From Prorocentrum cordatum (lineage: Eukaryota; Sar; Dinophyceae; Prorocentrales; Prorocentraceae), in NCBI GenBank assembly GCA_963575745.1, contig CAUYUJ010008635.1, positions 57,501 through 121,500 of the forward strand: a stretch of DNA of 64,000 nucleotides, read 5' to 3'. A program made the translations under genes and the position numbers. Shown in pieces: positions 55,024 through 63,999 of the stretch; positions within the stretch are counted from its first letter, which is position 1, and each line of letters opens with the position of its first letter. Under the pieces are notes generated by a model, which was given only the letters and a program-made list of their open reading frames with translations, ran no database searches and was not told where the DNA came from.

Positions 55024-55339
55024 GTTGTTCATCCCTCGCGAGTACGGCCTCCGGTGCCCCCTAAAACGAGAGCCGCCGAGCATACTGAACTGGAATGGCA
55101 TGGTGGCGGGACTTGCCGCAGGCAGCTGGATAAGAAAAGGAACGCGGGGGCGCTGCTGGTTCAAAACGAGGATGGTTGGAAACAAAACGATCTTGGGACC
55201 CCGGGGCCTCTCCTGGAGCGCGTTCTGACCAGGCTTTCGAGGCGAATCCAGCCGTGGCGACGAGGACGCCCTGGAGGGCAGCAGACGCGTGAGAGGTGTG
55301 CGGACATGGGCGCGGGACGCCATGTGGGCACCCCCACGG
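55024..55339. other. Unique segment, no gene recognised
   Basis: About 310 bp of mixed sequence between the microsatellite and the satellite; frames are short and unrecognised. Confidence 0.45.
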
Positions 55340-56095
55340 GGGCAATAGGGGGAACTCCCTGTGGCCCCATAGGGAGCTCCACCGAACGCTTAAGTAGGAG
55401 GGCCCATATGCGGTCACCCCACCCTTTCGGCACACCCCTCACGAGGATCTAGGCCCCATGAGGAGCTCCACCAAAGGCTTACTACGTGAGTAAGTAAGAG
55501 TGCCTGTATGCGGTCACCCCGCCCTTTCGGCACACCCCTCACGAGGGTCACGGCCACATAAGGAGCCCCAACGAAGGCTTAAGTAGGAGGGCCGGGAAGA
55601 GGTCACCCTACCCTTTCGGCTCGGCCCTCACTCGGAGCATGGCCACATAGGGAGCTCCACCGAAGACTTAGGTAGAAGGGCCCGCGTGCGGTCACCCTAC
55701 CAATTCGGCACACCCCTCACGAGGATCTTTGCCAGTTGCGCAAGTTGCGCCTGTTGCGCCAGTTGGTTGCGCCAGTTGCGCCAGGTCGCCAGATGCACAA
55801 ATTGCTCCAGTTGCGCCACTTGAGCCTGTTGCGCCAGTTGCGCCAGTTGAACCTGATGTTCCGGTTGCGCCAGTGGGTGTGCCGAAATCCACGGGGGGAC
55901 GCTCTGCGGATCCTGCCACTGCTGGGACCTGTTGTGCCAGTTGTGCCAGTCGAGCCCGGATGGGGCCACGAAACGCGTGAGAGGTGTGCCAAAAACCTCT
56001 GAGTGACGCTGTGCGGAACCTGCCGCTGCTGGGACCTCTTGTGCCGGCTGTTTGAGGCTCGACCCGACCACCGTTTGGATCTGTGATGCCAGTTG
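55340..56095. repeat. ~78-bp satellite, array 4 (reverse orientation) with CAGTTGCGCC cassette
   Basis: Same consensus and orientation as array 3, about four units, then CAGTTGCGCC/CTGTTGCGCC 9-mers (55733-55870) and the GGGGGGACGCTCTGCGGATC cassette, ending at GATGCCAGTTGTCTTC. Colinear with 45225-45770. Confidence 0.9.
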
Positions 56096-56098
56096 TCT

Positions 56099-56718
56099 TC
56101 GGCGGCGTCGTCGTCGTGACAACGACGACTCCGACGACTCCAATGACGACGACAACTCCGGCGACAACACAAATCCAACGACGATGACAGCCACGACTCC
56201 GACTCCGACTCCGACTCCGACGACGACGAAGACGACGACGACGACAACTCCGACGCCGATAACAACGACGACGACTCCGACGACTCCGACGACTCCGATG
56301 ACCCAGACAACGACGACGACGACGACGACGACGACGACGTCGACGATCACGACTCCGATGGTCACGGCGGCGACGACTACCACTCCGACGACTCCAAGTC
56401 CGACGTCGACGGCAACGGTGACGACGACGACGGCGACACTGACGATAACGCCGACGACGACTCCGACGACTCAGACTACGTATGACGACGACGACGGCTC
56501 TGACGAAGACCACTCCGACGCCAACGGCGAAAACGACTCTGGCGACGACTCCGACTCCTACGGCTCCGACGACGAAGAGGGCGCCGGCGAATTCGACGCC
56601 GACGGCAACGGCGGCGGCTGCGACGAACCCGACGATACAAACGACGATGACAATGGCGACTCCGACTCCGACTCCGACGACTATTACAATTACTCCGACT
56701 ACGACGACGGCGACGGTG

Positions 56719-56750
<32 letters not shown>

Positions 56751-56848
56751 AACGACAACGACAACGACGACGACGGCAACTCCGACTCCGACGACAACGA
56801 CGACGACCCCAACGACTACTCCAACAACTCCGACTCTGACGACGATTG
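56099..56848. repeat. (GAC)n array 3
   Basis: Shorter version of the arrays at 45.8-50 kb, in the same position relative to the satellite and cassette, so satellite, cassette and triplet array move as one higher-order block. Confidence 0.9.
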
Positions 56849-56854
56849 CTGACG

Positions 56855-58345
56855 ACGGCACCGGAACCAGCAACCGGAACCGGCACCTGAGAGGGATGGG
56901 GGATGAGGGATGATCCCCATCCGGAACCGGAACTGGAACCGGAACCGGCATTTCTGCAAATTCCGACCCAAAGCTGCCAGCGGTAGCGATGACGGATTGG
57001 GATGATCCCCATCCGGAACCGGAACCGGAACCGGAACCGGAACTGGAACCGGCACCTGAGAGAGATGATGATGAGGGATGATCCTTATCCGGAACCATCA
57101 GAACCGGAACCGGAACCAGAACCGGCGGACTGCCGGCGGTAGGGATGATGGATGGAGATGATCCCCATCTGGAACTGGAACCGGAACCGGAACCGGCACC
57201 GGAACCAGCAACCGGAACCGGCACCTGACAGGGATGGGGATGAGGGATGATCCCTATCCGGAACCGGAGCCGGAACCGGAACCGGCATTTCTGCAAATTC
57301 CAACCCAAAGCTGCCAACGGTACGGATGACGGATTAGGATGATCCGGAACCGGAACCGGAAAAAAAACCGGAACTGGAACCGGCACCTGAGAGAGATGGG
57401 GATGAGGGATGATCCCCATCCGGAACCGGGACCGGCACCGGAACCGGAACCACAACAGGCACTGTCCTGCATTTCCGCAAATTCCTAACCAGAGCTGCGA
57501 GCGGCATGCAGGGACGATGGATTGAGATGATCCCCATCCGCAACCGGAACCGGAACCGGAACCAGCACTTTCCTGCATGTCTGCAACGTCCAACTCAGAG
57601 CTGCCGGCGGCAAAGATGATGGATTGGGATGATCCCCAACCGGAACCGGAACCGGAACCGGAACCGGAACCAGCACCTTCCTGCATGTCTGCAACGTCCA
57701 ACCCAGAGCTGCCGGCGGCAAACATGATGAATTGGGATGATCCCCAACCGGAACCGGAACCGGAACCGGAACCGGAACCGGCACTTTCCTGCATGTCTGC
57801 CACGTCCAACTCAGAGCTGCCGGCGGCAAATATGATGGATTGGGATGATCCCCAACCGGAACTGGAACCAGAACCGGAACCGGAACCAGCACTTTCCTAC
57901 ATGTCTGCAACGTCCAACCCAGCGCTGCCGGCGGCAAAGATGATGGATTGCATGGGGTGATCCCCAACCGGAACCGGAACCGGAACCGGAACCAGCACTT
58001 TCCTGCATGTCTGCAACGTCCAACCCAGAGCTGCCGGCGGCAAAGATGATGGATTGGGATGATCCCCAACCGGAGCCGGAACCGGAACCGGAACCGGAAC
58101 CAGCACTTTCCTGCATGTCTGCAACGTCCAACCCAGAGCTGCCGGCGGCAAAAATGATGGATTGGGATGATCCCCAACCGGAACCGGAACCGGAACCGGA
58201 ACCAGCAATTTCCTGCATGTCTGCAACGTCCAACCCAGAGCTGCCGGCGGCAAAGATGATGGATGGATTGGGATGATGCCCAACCGGAACTGGAACCGGA
58301 ACCAGAACCGGAACCGGAACCGGAACCAGAACTTTCTTCCTGCAC
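56855..58345. repeat. (GGAACC)n higher-order array 2 with 108-bp cassette
   Basis: 56855-57470 carries CCGGAA runs with GAGAGGGATGGGGATGAGGG and TTTCTGCAAATTC cassettes. From 57540 a regular ~108-bp unit appears: CCTGCATGTCTGCAACGTCC, AACCCAGAGCTGCCGGCGGC, AAAGATGATGGATTGGGATG, ATCCCCAACCGGAACC. In one plus-strand frame each unit encodes MSATSNPELPAAKMMDWDD followed by (PE)n and ALSC; indels are multiples of 6, so the frame is kept across neighbouring units. Confidence 0.95.
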
Positions 58346-58605
58346 CCCTGACTCTGGATCCGCCCTACATTGGGGAAATTCGTAAGTAGGGCTTGGAATT
58401 TCCGCCTTACTTTTCAAGCCCCGCTGATGCCAATTTCCGCCCTACTTTTCTGTTGTTGTTTCCGCCCTACTTTTGTGGATTTTCGCCCTATTCTATGCTG
58501 GGTGCAGAAATTTCCGCCCTACTTTTTCGGCCTCTTATAGGTGGATTTCCGACGCAATTTTAAATTGGAAAAAAAAGCCAAAGTAGGGCGGATCTGGAGT
58601 CAGGG
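58346..58605. mobile_element. 260-bp MITE-like element inserted in the 108-bp satellite
   Basis: Ends in 28-bp terminal inverted repeats with 25 matches: left starts CCCTGACTCTGGATCCGCCC, right is the complement of CCCTGACTCCAGATCCGCCC. Flanking sequence resumes the satellite exactly (left ...CTTCCTGCAC, right ACGTCTGCAACG versus satellite CTTTCCTGCATGTCTGCAAC), so the boundaries are precise and a 2-bp AC duplication is possible. Inside are five sub-repeats of TTTCCGCCCTACTTTT, echoing the CCGCCCTAC of the termini. No ORF, so it would be non-autonomous. Confidence 0.8.
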
Positions 58606-59008
58606 ACGTCTGCAACGTCCAACCCAGAGCTGCCGGCGGCAAAGACAACCGGAACTGGAACTGGAACCGGAACCGGAACCAGCACTTTCCTGCATGTCTG
58701 CAACGTCCAACCCAGAGCTTCCGGCGGCAAAGATGATGGATTAGGATGATCCCCGACCGGAACCGGAACCGGAACTGGAACCGGAACCGGAACCAACACT
58801 TTCCTGCATGTCTGCAACGTCCAACCCAGAGCTTCCGGCGGCAAAGATGATGGATTGGGATGATCCCCAACCGGAACCGGAACCAGAACCGGAACCGGAA
58901 CCGGAACCAGCACTTTCCTGCATGTCTGCAACGTCCAACCCAGCCGACAGAGCTGCCGGCGGCAAAGATGATGGATTGGGATGATCCCCAACCGGAGCCG
59001 GAACCCAG
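58606..59008. repeat. 108-bp satellite, continuation
   Basis: Four further units after the MITE-like insertion, ending at GGAACCCAGAGCACC. Confidence 0.9.
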
Positions 59009-59245
59009 AGCACCAGATCCAGCATTTTATTGAAGAGTTACAGAAACAGCATACCTTCAACTACGAGCATAAAAACTGGCGCGCTCTAATCATAATTAAT
59101 GATAGTTTGATTATACAATCTATCATATTTGTATATGACTAGTTGGCTCCAAACACGCTGCGTCGCTGTAGTTGTTTATTAGCTGGGTTGTGCGCGCGTG
59201 GAACTCACGCGCCTGGTCAACTCCTAAGGGTCGGCGGATTTGCTT
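59009..59245. other. AT-rich spacer upstream of gene pair
   Basis: About 110 bp (59030-59145) are clearly AT-rich with the imperfect palindrome ATCATAATTAATGAT, in contrast to the rest of the window. Marks the transition from satellite to genes; a promoter role is possible but unproven. Confidence 0.4.
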
Positions 59246-59406
59246 TTTTCCTCCTCCTCCTCCTACCCCTCCTCCTCCTCCTCCTCCTACCCCTCCTCCT
59301 CCTCCTCCTCCTCCTCCTCCTCCTCCTCCTCCTCCTCCTCCCTCCGCCTCCTCCTCCTCCCTCCTCCTCCTCCTCCTCCTCCTCCTCCTCCTCCTCCCCC
59401 TCCCCC
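59246..59406. repeat. (CCT)n polypyrimidine tract
   Basis: TCC/CTC triplets on the plus strand, interrupted by ACCCC and CCCTCCG, ending just before the spliced-leader remnant at 59411. Confidence 0.95.
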
Positions 59407-59410
59407 ACGC

Positions 59411-59431
59411 CCGCAGCCATTTTGGCCAAAG
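59411..59431 (+). other. Relict dinoflagellate spliced leader
   Basis: 18 of 21 positions match DinoSL. The central GCCATTTTGGC is perfect; differences are C for T at position 4 and CA for TC near the end. It lies 40 bp upstream of the ATG at 59472, in sense orientation. Known background: SL remnants at 5' ends of dinoflagellate genes mark re-integrated trans-spliced mRNAs. Confidence 0.75.
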
Positions 59432-59442
59432 TTGCTGGATCT

Positions 59443-59458
59443 GGTTTTTTCTTCGCAG
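59443..59458 (+). promoter_or_regulatory. Predicted trans-splice acceptor
   Basis: GGTTTTTTCTTCGCAG: a pyrimidine run ending in CAG, 14 nt before the ATG at 59472 and 12 nt after the SL remnant. A new acceptor placed just downstream of a relict SL is the expected arrangement for a retro-inserted gene that is again trans-spliced. Confidence 0.6.
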
Positions 59459-59471
59459 AGCTTGCACGGAC

Positions 59472-60518
59472 ATGGGGCTTCGTCCAAGGACTCACGTCGT
59501 GTTAGCGTGCGCTTTGGAGGCGTGTTGGAAGCAATGGCTCTGCTTGAAAAAGCCTGGTTGGGAGTGGGACGGCAGTGACTATACTCGGCCGAGTAGGAAC
59601 CAGGGCGCCGACGAAAGCTCGCTCCTGACGTACAAGAAGCCCCTGATGGAACTCCTCAAGTTGGCCCCTTCGGGGTTCCCAACTCACACCACTTTGAAGG
59701 CCGCATTCGTTCACCTCGACGCGAAGTTCACCATCTTCTGCCCCAAGAAGACCAGAGGGCGAGCAGCCGACTCGTCAAACGCATCAGACGTGTGGCGCGT
59801 GATGTGCAAGGACGTCTACAACATGAAGAAGTCTGGTGTGTACGGCCCCGAGATGACTGAGCTCGTCGACCTTATCAAGTTGCGTGACCCGCCCCCGACG
59901 GGCCAGCCAACGCTGCTGTCCGACGCGGATCCGCCAATCGTTTCTGCCATGCCAGAGTTCGCGGAATTCTCAGGTTCTGAGCCCGACGAGACGATGGAGA
60001 TTTCCGATAGCGACGTCGAGGTCCTGAATGTCAGTTGCCGTTGCCCTGACTGCCGAGCAGGCGTGCCCGGCGCAGCGATTGGAGGGCAGCGTCGCGAGAC
60101 CGAGATTCCAAAGACGACGGTGCAGAAAGAGGCACCAAGGCGCAGGCTCAAAGGCAAGCAGTCTGTCAAGACCCAGGCGCCCCCCCCGAGGAAGCCGCCG
60201 CGCAGAGGGAAGGCCAAGCATATCTTTGCGAAGAGCGCCGCGAGGACCGAGGGGACTTTCACGAAGTGGATCTGGCCCATCATGATGACGAAGAGGGCGC
60301 CCAAACCACCTCGTATGATCGGCGAGGCCTACCTCCAGCACGGCACTTCCGATCCCAAGAAGAAGAGGAGTTTCATCGTCGGGTTGAGCAGCAACAGGCA
60401 CGCCAAGTACATCGAGATCATTACTGAGCTCAAACGCCTCATCGAGGCCAATGACATCACGAACCCCAGCGACGCGAAGCAGTGGGTGCAGGACCAGGTG
60501 GACTGCTACATCAGCTAG
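59472..60518 (+). CDS. Intronless gene, unknown function, Cys pair and basic region
   Basis: 348 codons from ATG 59472 to TAG 60516-60518. I prefer this start to the longer open frame because everything upstream is (CCT)n, SL remnant and acceptor. Residues 1-140 form a mixed helical region (ACWKQWLCLKKPGWEWDGSD; YKKPLMELLKLAPSGFPTH; DVWRVMCKDVYNMKKSGVYG). Residues 165-185 are acidic (SGSEPDETMEISDSDVEV), followed by a CRCPDC metal-site-like pair (189-194). Residues 221-254 are strongly basic (APRRRLKGKQ, PRKPPRRGKAKH), resembling a nuclear localisation signal. A conserved-looking C-terminal helix (YIEIITELKRLIEA) ends the protein. No known domain recognised. The next gene starts 384 bp downstream on the same strand, consistent with dinoflagellate tandem same-strand genes. 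A nuclear, nucleic-acid-associated role is only an inference from charge. Confidence 0.8.
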   Translation: MGLRPRTHVVLACALEACWKQWLCLKKPGWEWDGSDYTRPSRNQGADESSLLTYKKPLMELLKLAPSGFPTHTTLKAAFVHLDAKFTIFCPKKTRGRAADSSNASDVWRVMCKDVYNMKKSGVYGPEMTELVDLIKLRDPPPTGQPTLLSDADPPIVSAMPEFAEFSGSEPDETMEISDSDVEVLNVSCRCPDCRAGVPGAAIGGQRRETEIPKTTVQKEAPRRRLKGKQSVKTQAPPPRKPPRRGKAKHIFAKSAARTEGTFTKWIWPIMMTKRAPKPPRMIGEAYLQHGTSDPKKKRSFIVGLSSNRHAKYIEIITELKRLIEANDITNPSDAKQWVQDQVDCYIS

Positions 60519-60890
60519 TAGTCATCCAAGCTACGTGTGCACGTTTGACTGCGCTTGTGAGGGGCGCGCAGTCTCGGGTGAGCGGTCGGTATTTCCGACC
60601 AGTAGTGTTATTCTCACTATGGCAGTTGCACGGCCACAGTGCGCAGAGACCGAGCATCGTCAACCCACCGCCATCTTCGTCATCGTTGCATTCATCTGAG
60701 TCATTGCCATCACCATCATCATCGTCAGCATCCTCATCACCGTCACCATCATCCTCATCATCATCGCCGTCGTCAGCATCACCATCACGCTCAGCATAGC
60801 CGTCGGATTTTCCATCATTATAGCATATGGCATCAGCATGGCATAGCATCAGCATAGCATCAGCATAGCATCAGCATATCATCAGCATCA
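60519..60890. other. Intergenic spacer with CAT/CAGCAT repeats
   Basis: 372 bp between the two genes. The second half is built of CATCATCG, CATCACC and finally GCATAGCATCA repeats (60835-60885). No additional gene. Confidence 0.7.
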
Positions 60891-60911
60891 CCGTAGCAGG
60901 TATGGCTCAAA
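60891..60911 (+). other. Relict dinoflagellate spliced leader at gene start
   Basis: CCGTAGC (60891-60897) and TGGCTCAA (60903-60910) match DinoSL exactly at the correct spacing; the five bases between are mostly changed (16 of 21 overall). The changes create GCAG (60896-60899) and ATG (60902), so the remnant may now serve as acceptor and start codon. Confidence 0.65.
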
Positions 60912-62075
60912 AACAGCTTGGCGCGTACCCAGCCTTTGAGGCCGCTGCTCGGCGGGCAGAGCGGTTCGACGCAGAGAGGGCTCGGATCAAGATGGCTTCG
61001 TCGAACGGCGCAGCCGTTTGCCAGCACCGCGGGGCCACGACAGCCGTGAAGAAGGAGCCCCCACCCAACCCTGATGATGAGGCGGTTGCTCCAGGAGCAG
61101 TTCCCCCGCCCGCAGGTGCGGCAGATGATCCATCAGCGGCAGGAGTTGCGACCCATGCGCGCTCAACGTTCAGCAGCGACAAGGCGAGGTACAACCGTTT
61201 CAACTACAAGCTTCGCTTGGTGCCATCGTCCTGGCATGACGAGTGGAAGATCGTGAGATCTCAGGAGATGGTCGCCCCCGAGCGCTGCGACGAGTTCGTG
61301 GAGAAGGTCACCAGCTACAACGCGAAGGAATCCAATGAGAAGAAGAGGAGCATCAAGAACGTGGAGACGCAGGACGAGGAGACTGGTTGGGTTGCATGGG
61401 CCGAGGCGGAGGCCAAGGAGGGCTACGACGTCCTGCTTGCCCAAGTCAACGCGCGCACGGTGGAGTCTCGCCCGCGCCCTCGCTTGCCCCCGTCGTCTGA
61501 CATCAAATGGCCACGAAACCTCCAGGTCAAGCTCATCTCTGAGAAAGAGAAGCGCTCCAAGATCAAGACTGATGAGGAGTCCAACGTGCAGTCCAACGTG
61601 GAAGAAGGCACTGGGATCGCTTTCGACTTGCAGTGGGCCAGGGATCGTTTGCAGACGGGCAGCAACACGTTCAGCTCCATCTCGTCGACCGCCTCGGAGG
61701 GGGTCAGAAGGCATGGCGGCAGCATCTGCGCCGCCGAGCGCTGAGGAGATCAGGGACAGGGCGTGCGTGGCGCACATTCGGAAAGCGCGCAACGCGTGGG
61801 ACAAAGTACGTCGTGAGTACTCGGGCGTGGTGGCCCAGTCAGCTGGCAATCAGAACACGAAGGGGTGCAAGTTCGAATCCGACTTGAACGGAGCCACCCT
61901 CCAGGGCAACTCCATCGACGATCAGCTCTGCGCCTTGGAGCAGAAGTTCATTCGGGGCGAGCGTTTCAGCCCGAATGAAGTCACCGACGCAGCCAAATAC
62001 AGCAACCAGCTCAAGGAGGTCATCAAGGGGGGGAACAATATCTGCGCGGCCATGGAGCCATGGTTCAAGATCTGA
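60902..62075 (+). pseudogene. Intronless gene with one frameshift, unknown function
   Basis: Frame 1 runs 60902-61744 (280 codons): MAQKQLGAYPAFEAAARRAE, basic/acidic linker, DPSAAGVATHARSTFSSDKA, then RFNYKLRLVPSSWHDEWKIV and helical RCDEFVEKVTSYNAKESNEK, GWVAWAEAEAKEGYDVLLAQ. Near 61712 the coding character passes to the next frame, which gives MAAASAPPSAEEIRDRACVA, HIRKARNAWDKVRREYSGVV and KFESDLNGATLQGNSIDDQL, ending AAMEPWFKI and a stop at 62075. A single-base insertion or deletion accounts for this; alternatively the second part is a separate 120-codon gene from ATG 61714. The start at 60902 lies inside the SL remnant; Met 31 (60992) is an alternative. No known domain recognised. Same strand and GC-rich codon use as the gene at 59472. 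Confidence 0.65.
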
Positions 62076-62289
62076 GGTGCTAGGCCAGCTTTCGCTTCAA
62101 GCCAGTCGCGGCATTCAGCTTCGTTTGTACTTCTTCGCTTCCATCAAGGGGGCTGCCGCGCAGCGCGGCAGAGGAACGTGGTTACGCATGGCCTCTGCCC
62201 CGCTACCAACGAGGGAAAAAGAAGCACGCCTTGTCCTCGAGGGTCGGGGGCCCGCTGGGGGCCAGGGGCCAGCAGCCGACAGCCGGCGA
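62076..62289. other. 3' flank of the gene, no feature
   Basis: About 210 bp of unique GC-rich sequence after the stop at 62075; no gene or polyadenylation motif could be assigned. Confidence 0.4.
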
Positions 62290-62420
62290 GGAAGACACGG
62301 CGGAGGAGGCGGAGGAGGAGGAGAAGGCGGAGGAGGAGGAGGCGGAGGAGGAGGAGGCGGAGGAGGAGGCGAAGGAGGAGGAGGAGAAGAAGGAGGAGGA
62401 GGGAGGAGGAGGGAGAATGA
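62290..62420. repeat. (GGA)n microsatellite
   Basis: GGA/GGC-A triplets, immediately left of the palindrome cluster. A similar tract (62573-62720) lies on its right. Confidence 0.95.
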
Positions 62421-62558
62421 GAAGATCTGAAATCTGAAAATCTGAAAATCTGAATTCAGATATTCAGATTTCAGATCTTCGTAATGCTGCATACATGCGG
62501 CATTGCGAAGATCTGAAATCTGAAAATCTGAATTCAGATTTTCAGATTTCAGATCTTC
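62421..62558. repeat. Three-palindrome cluster
   Basis: 62507-62558 is a perfect 52-bp palindrome centred on GAATTC (arms GAAGATCTGAAATCTGAAAA + TCT). 62421-62480 is a near-perfect version with one extra 9-bp unit in its left arm. Between them, 62472-62515 is an imperfect palindrome centred near GCATACATGC. The whole block could extrude as adjacent hairpins. Confidence 0.9.
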
Positions 62559-62572
62559 TCCTTGCTGCATAC

Positions 62573-62720
62573 AAAGGAGGAGGAGGGGGAGGGGGAGGAG
62601 GAGGGGGAGGATGAGGGGAGGGGGAGGAGAGGAGGAGGGGGAGGAGGGGGAAGAGAGGCGGAGGGGGAGGGGGAGGAGGGGGAGGAGGGGGAGGGGGAGG
62701 AGGAGGAGGAGGAGGAGGCT
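62573..62720. repeat. (GGA)n-rich tract
   Basis: GGA/GGGGA triplets. A short piece of the palindrome arm (TTTCAGATCTTCGCAATGCT) recurs at 62738 just beyond it. Confidence 0.95.
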
Positions 62721-62810
62721 GGCACAGCGCCACACATTTCAGATCTTCGCAATGCTGCCACAGCGCCACCGCCGCAGCGCCGCGTCGGCGGCACCGCCGC
62801 AGGCGGCCTT

Positions 62811-63395
62811 GCCCTTGGGCCCCCCCCCGCTTTGATCTCCACTTGGGCCTCCCGCTCCTGGGCCTCTGGTCCCCATCCTTGGGCTCCCGCCCTTCAAGGC
62901 GCCTCCACCTTTGGGTCTTCCGTCGTAGGTTCCCCCGCCCCACCCTCGGGGTTACGATGGTCTCAGATCGTGGACATATTCTAAACTGTTTTAGAACATG
63001 TGTATCGTTTTCGATGCCTATGCCTTGCCCTTGGGCCCCCCGCTTTGGATCTCCACTTGGGCCTCCCGCTCCTGGGCCTCTGGTCCCCATCCTTGGGCTC
63101 CCGCCCTTCAAGGCGCCTCCACCTTTGGGTCTTCCGTCTTAGGTTCCCCCGCCCCACCCTTGGGGATGCGATGGTCTCAGATCGTGGACATGTTCTCAAC
63201 TGTTTTAGAACATGTGTATCGTTGTCGATGCCTATGCCTTGCCCTTGGACCCCCCCCCCGCTTTGGTCTCCACGTGGGCCTCCCGCTCCTGGGCCTCTGG
63301 TCCCCATCCTTGGGCTCCCGCCCTTCAAGGCGCCTCCACCTTTGGGTCTTCCTTCTTGGGTCCCCCCACCCTTGGGGTTACGATGGTCGGCGAAA
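62811..63395. repeat. ~215-bp tandem repeat, about 2.7 units
   Basis: Units start near 62811, 63025 and 63240 with CTTGCCCTTGG(G/A)CCCCC and contain TTGGGCTCCCGCCCTTCAAG, GCGCCTCCACCTTTGGGTCT and TCTCAGATCGTGGACAT. Each full unit has a stem-loop: ACATGTTCT pairs with AGAACATGT (63188-63215 in unit 2). No stable reading frame of interest. Confidence 0.9.
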
Positions 63396-63463
63396 CGATG
63401 AACCATGCAGCATCTCACAAACGGCTTCAATGCCATCCATCATCACCACCACCATCACCGTCG

Positions 63464-63484
63464 TCGCAGCCGTTTTGGCTCCAT
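63464..63484 (+). other. Candidate relict spliced leader
   Basis: 16 of 21 positions match DinoSL, including GCAGCC and TTTTGGCTC. As at 60891 it directly follows CAT/CAC repeats. No intact plus-strand gene follows within the window. Confidence 0.4.
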
Positions 63485-63666
63485 TGTCAGGACACATGAA
63501 CCACGTACACAGTTTGATGTTCTTGATTAGTGCATGTTCGTTTATCGTGATGTTGAGTCGGCTCTGGGAGCCAATCGAGGACACGACGAGACGTCGGCGA
63601 GGTGGCTGGCGCCAGCAGATGGCCATAGATCACACCGAGTCCGTTGAGCCCAGCAGTATGTCACAC

Positions 63667-63999
63667 TTATGTTGGCGGCAAATGTTGTTGTGGAGCTCGG
63701 GCGACACATCTGCATCCAGACTGCAGGAGACGATGGCGGATGCAATGCGCGATGGTTTGAATCACCCAATGGTAGTTCGTGTAGCTCAAGTCGGAGAGGG
63801 GGGGCATGCCCATGTGGGCCTCATGACACTCCTGGAAAACAGAACGCAAATATTGGATCAGATCGGGCGCGTGCCAAGCAGTATTGGCGAAGCTGCCTCG
63901 CACATTCTGCTTCCGGGTTCTGTTATACAAGCTATGCACATACATTACCCATCGCATTTCAGACAGATTTTCGGAGCCGATCTTGGACAAATAAAATGC
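63667..63999 (-). CDS. Open frame running off the window, unknown
   Basis: On the minus strand the frame is open from the window edge to a stop at about 63667 (about 110 codons): LSKIGSENLSEMRWVMYVHS, LYNRTRKQNVRGSFANTAWH, QYLRSVFQECHEAHMGMPPL, YTNYHWVIQTIAHCIRHRLL. Composition is varied, unlike the repeat-derived frames, with several Trp, Tyr and His. No start can be assigned and no family was recognised; it could be an exon or part of another retroelement. Confidence 0.35.
   Translation of the reverse strand, partial: AFYLSKIGSENLSEMRWVMYVHSLYNRTRKQNVRGSFANTAWHAPDLIQYLRSVFQECHEAHMGMPPLSDLSYTNYHWVIQTIAHCIRHRLLQSGCRCVARAPQQHLPPT

Noticed and set aside
54488-55228. Poly-Ile/poly-Met frames resembling membrane proteins
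   Set aside because: Encoded by (CAT)n; hydrophobicity is incidental.
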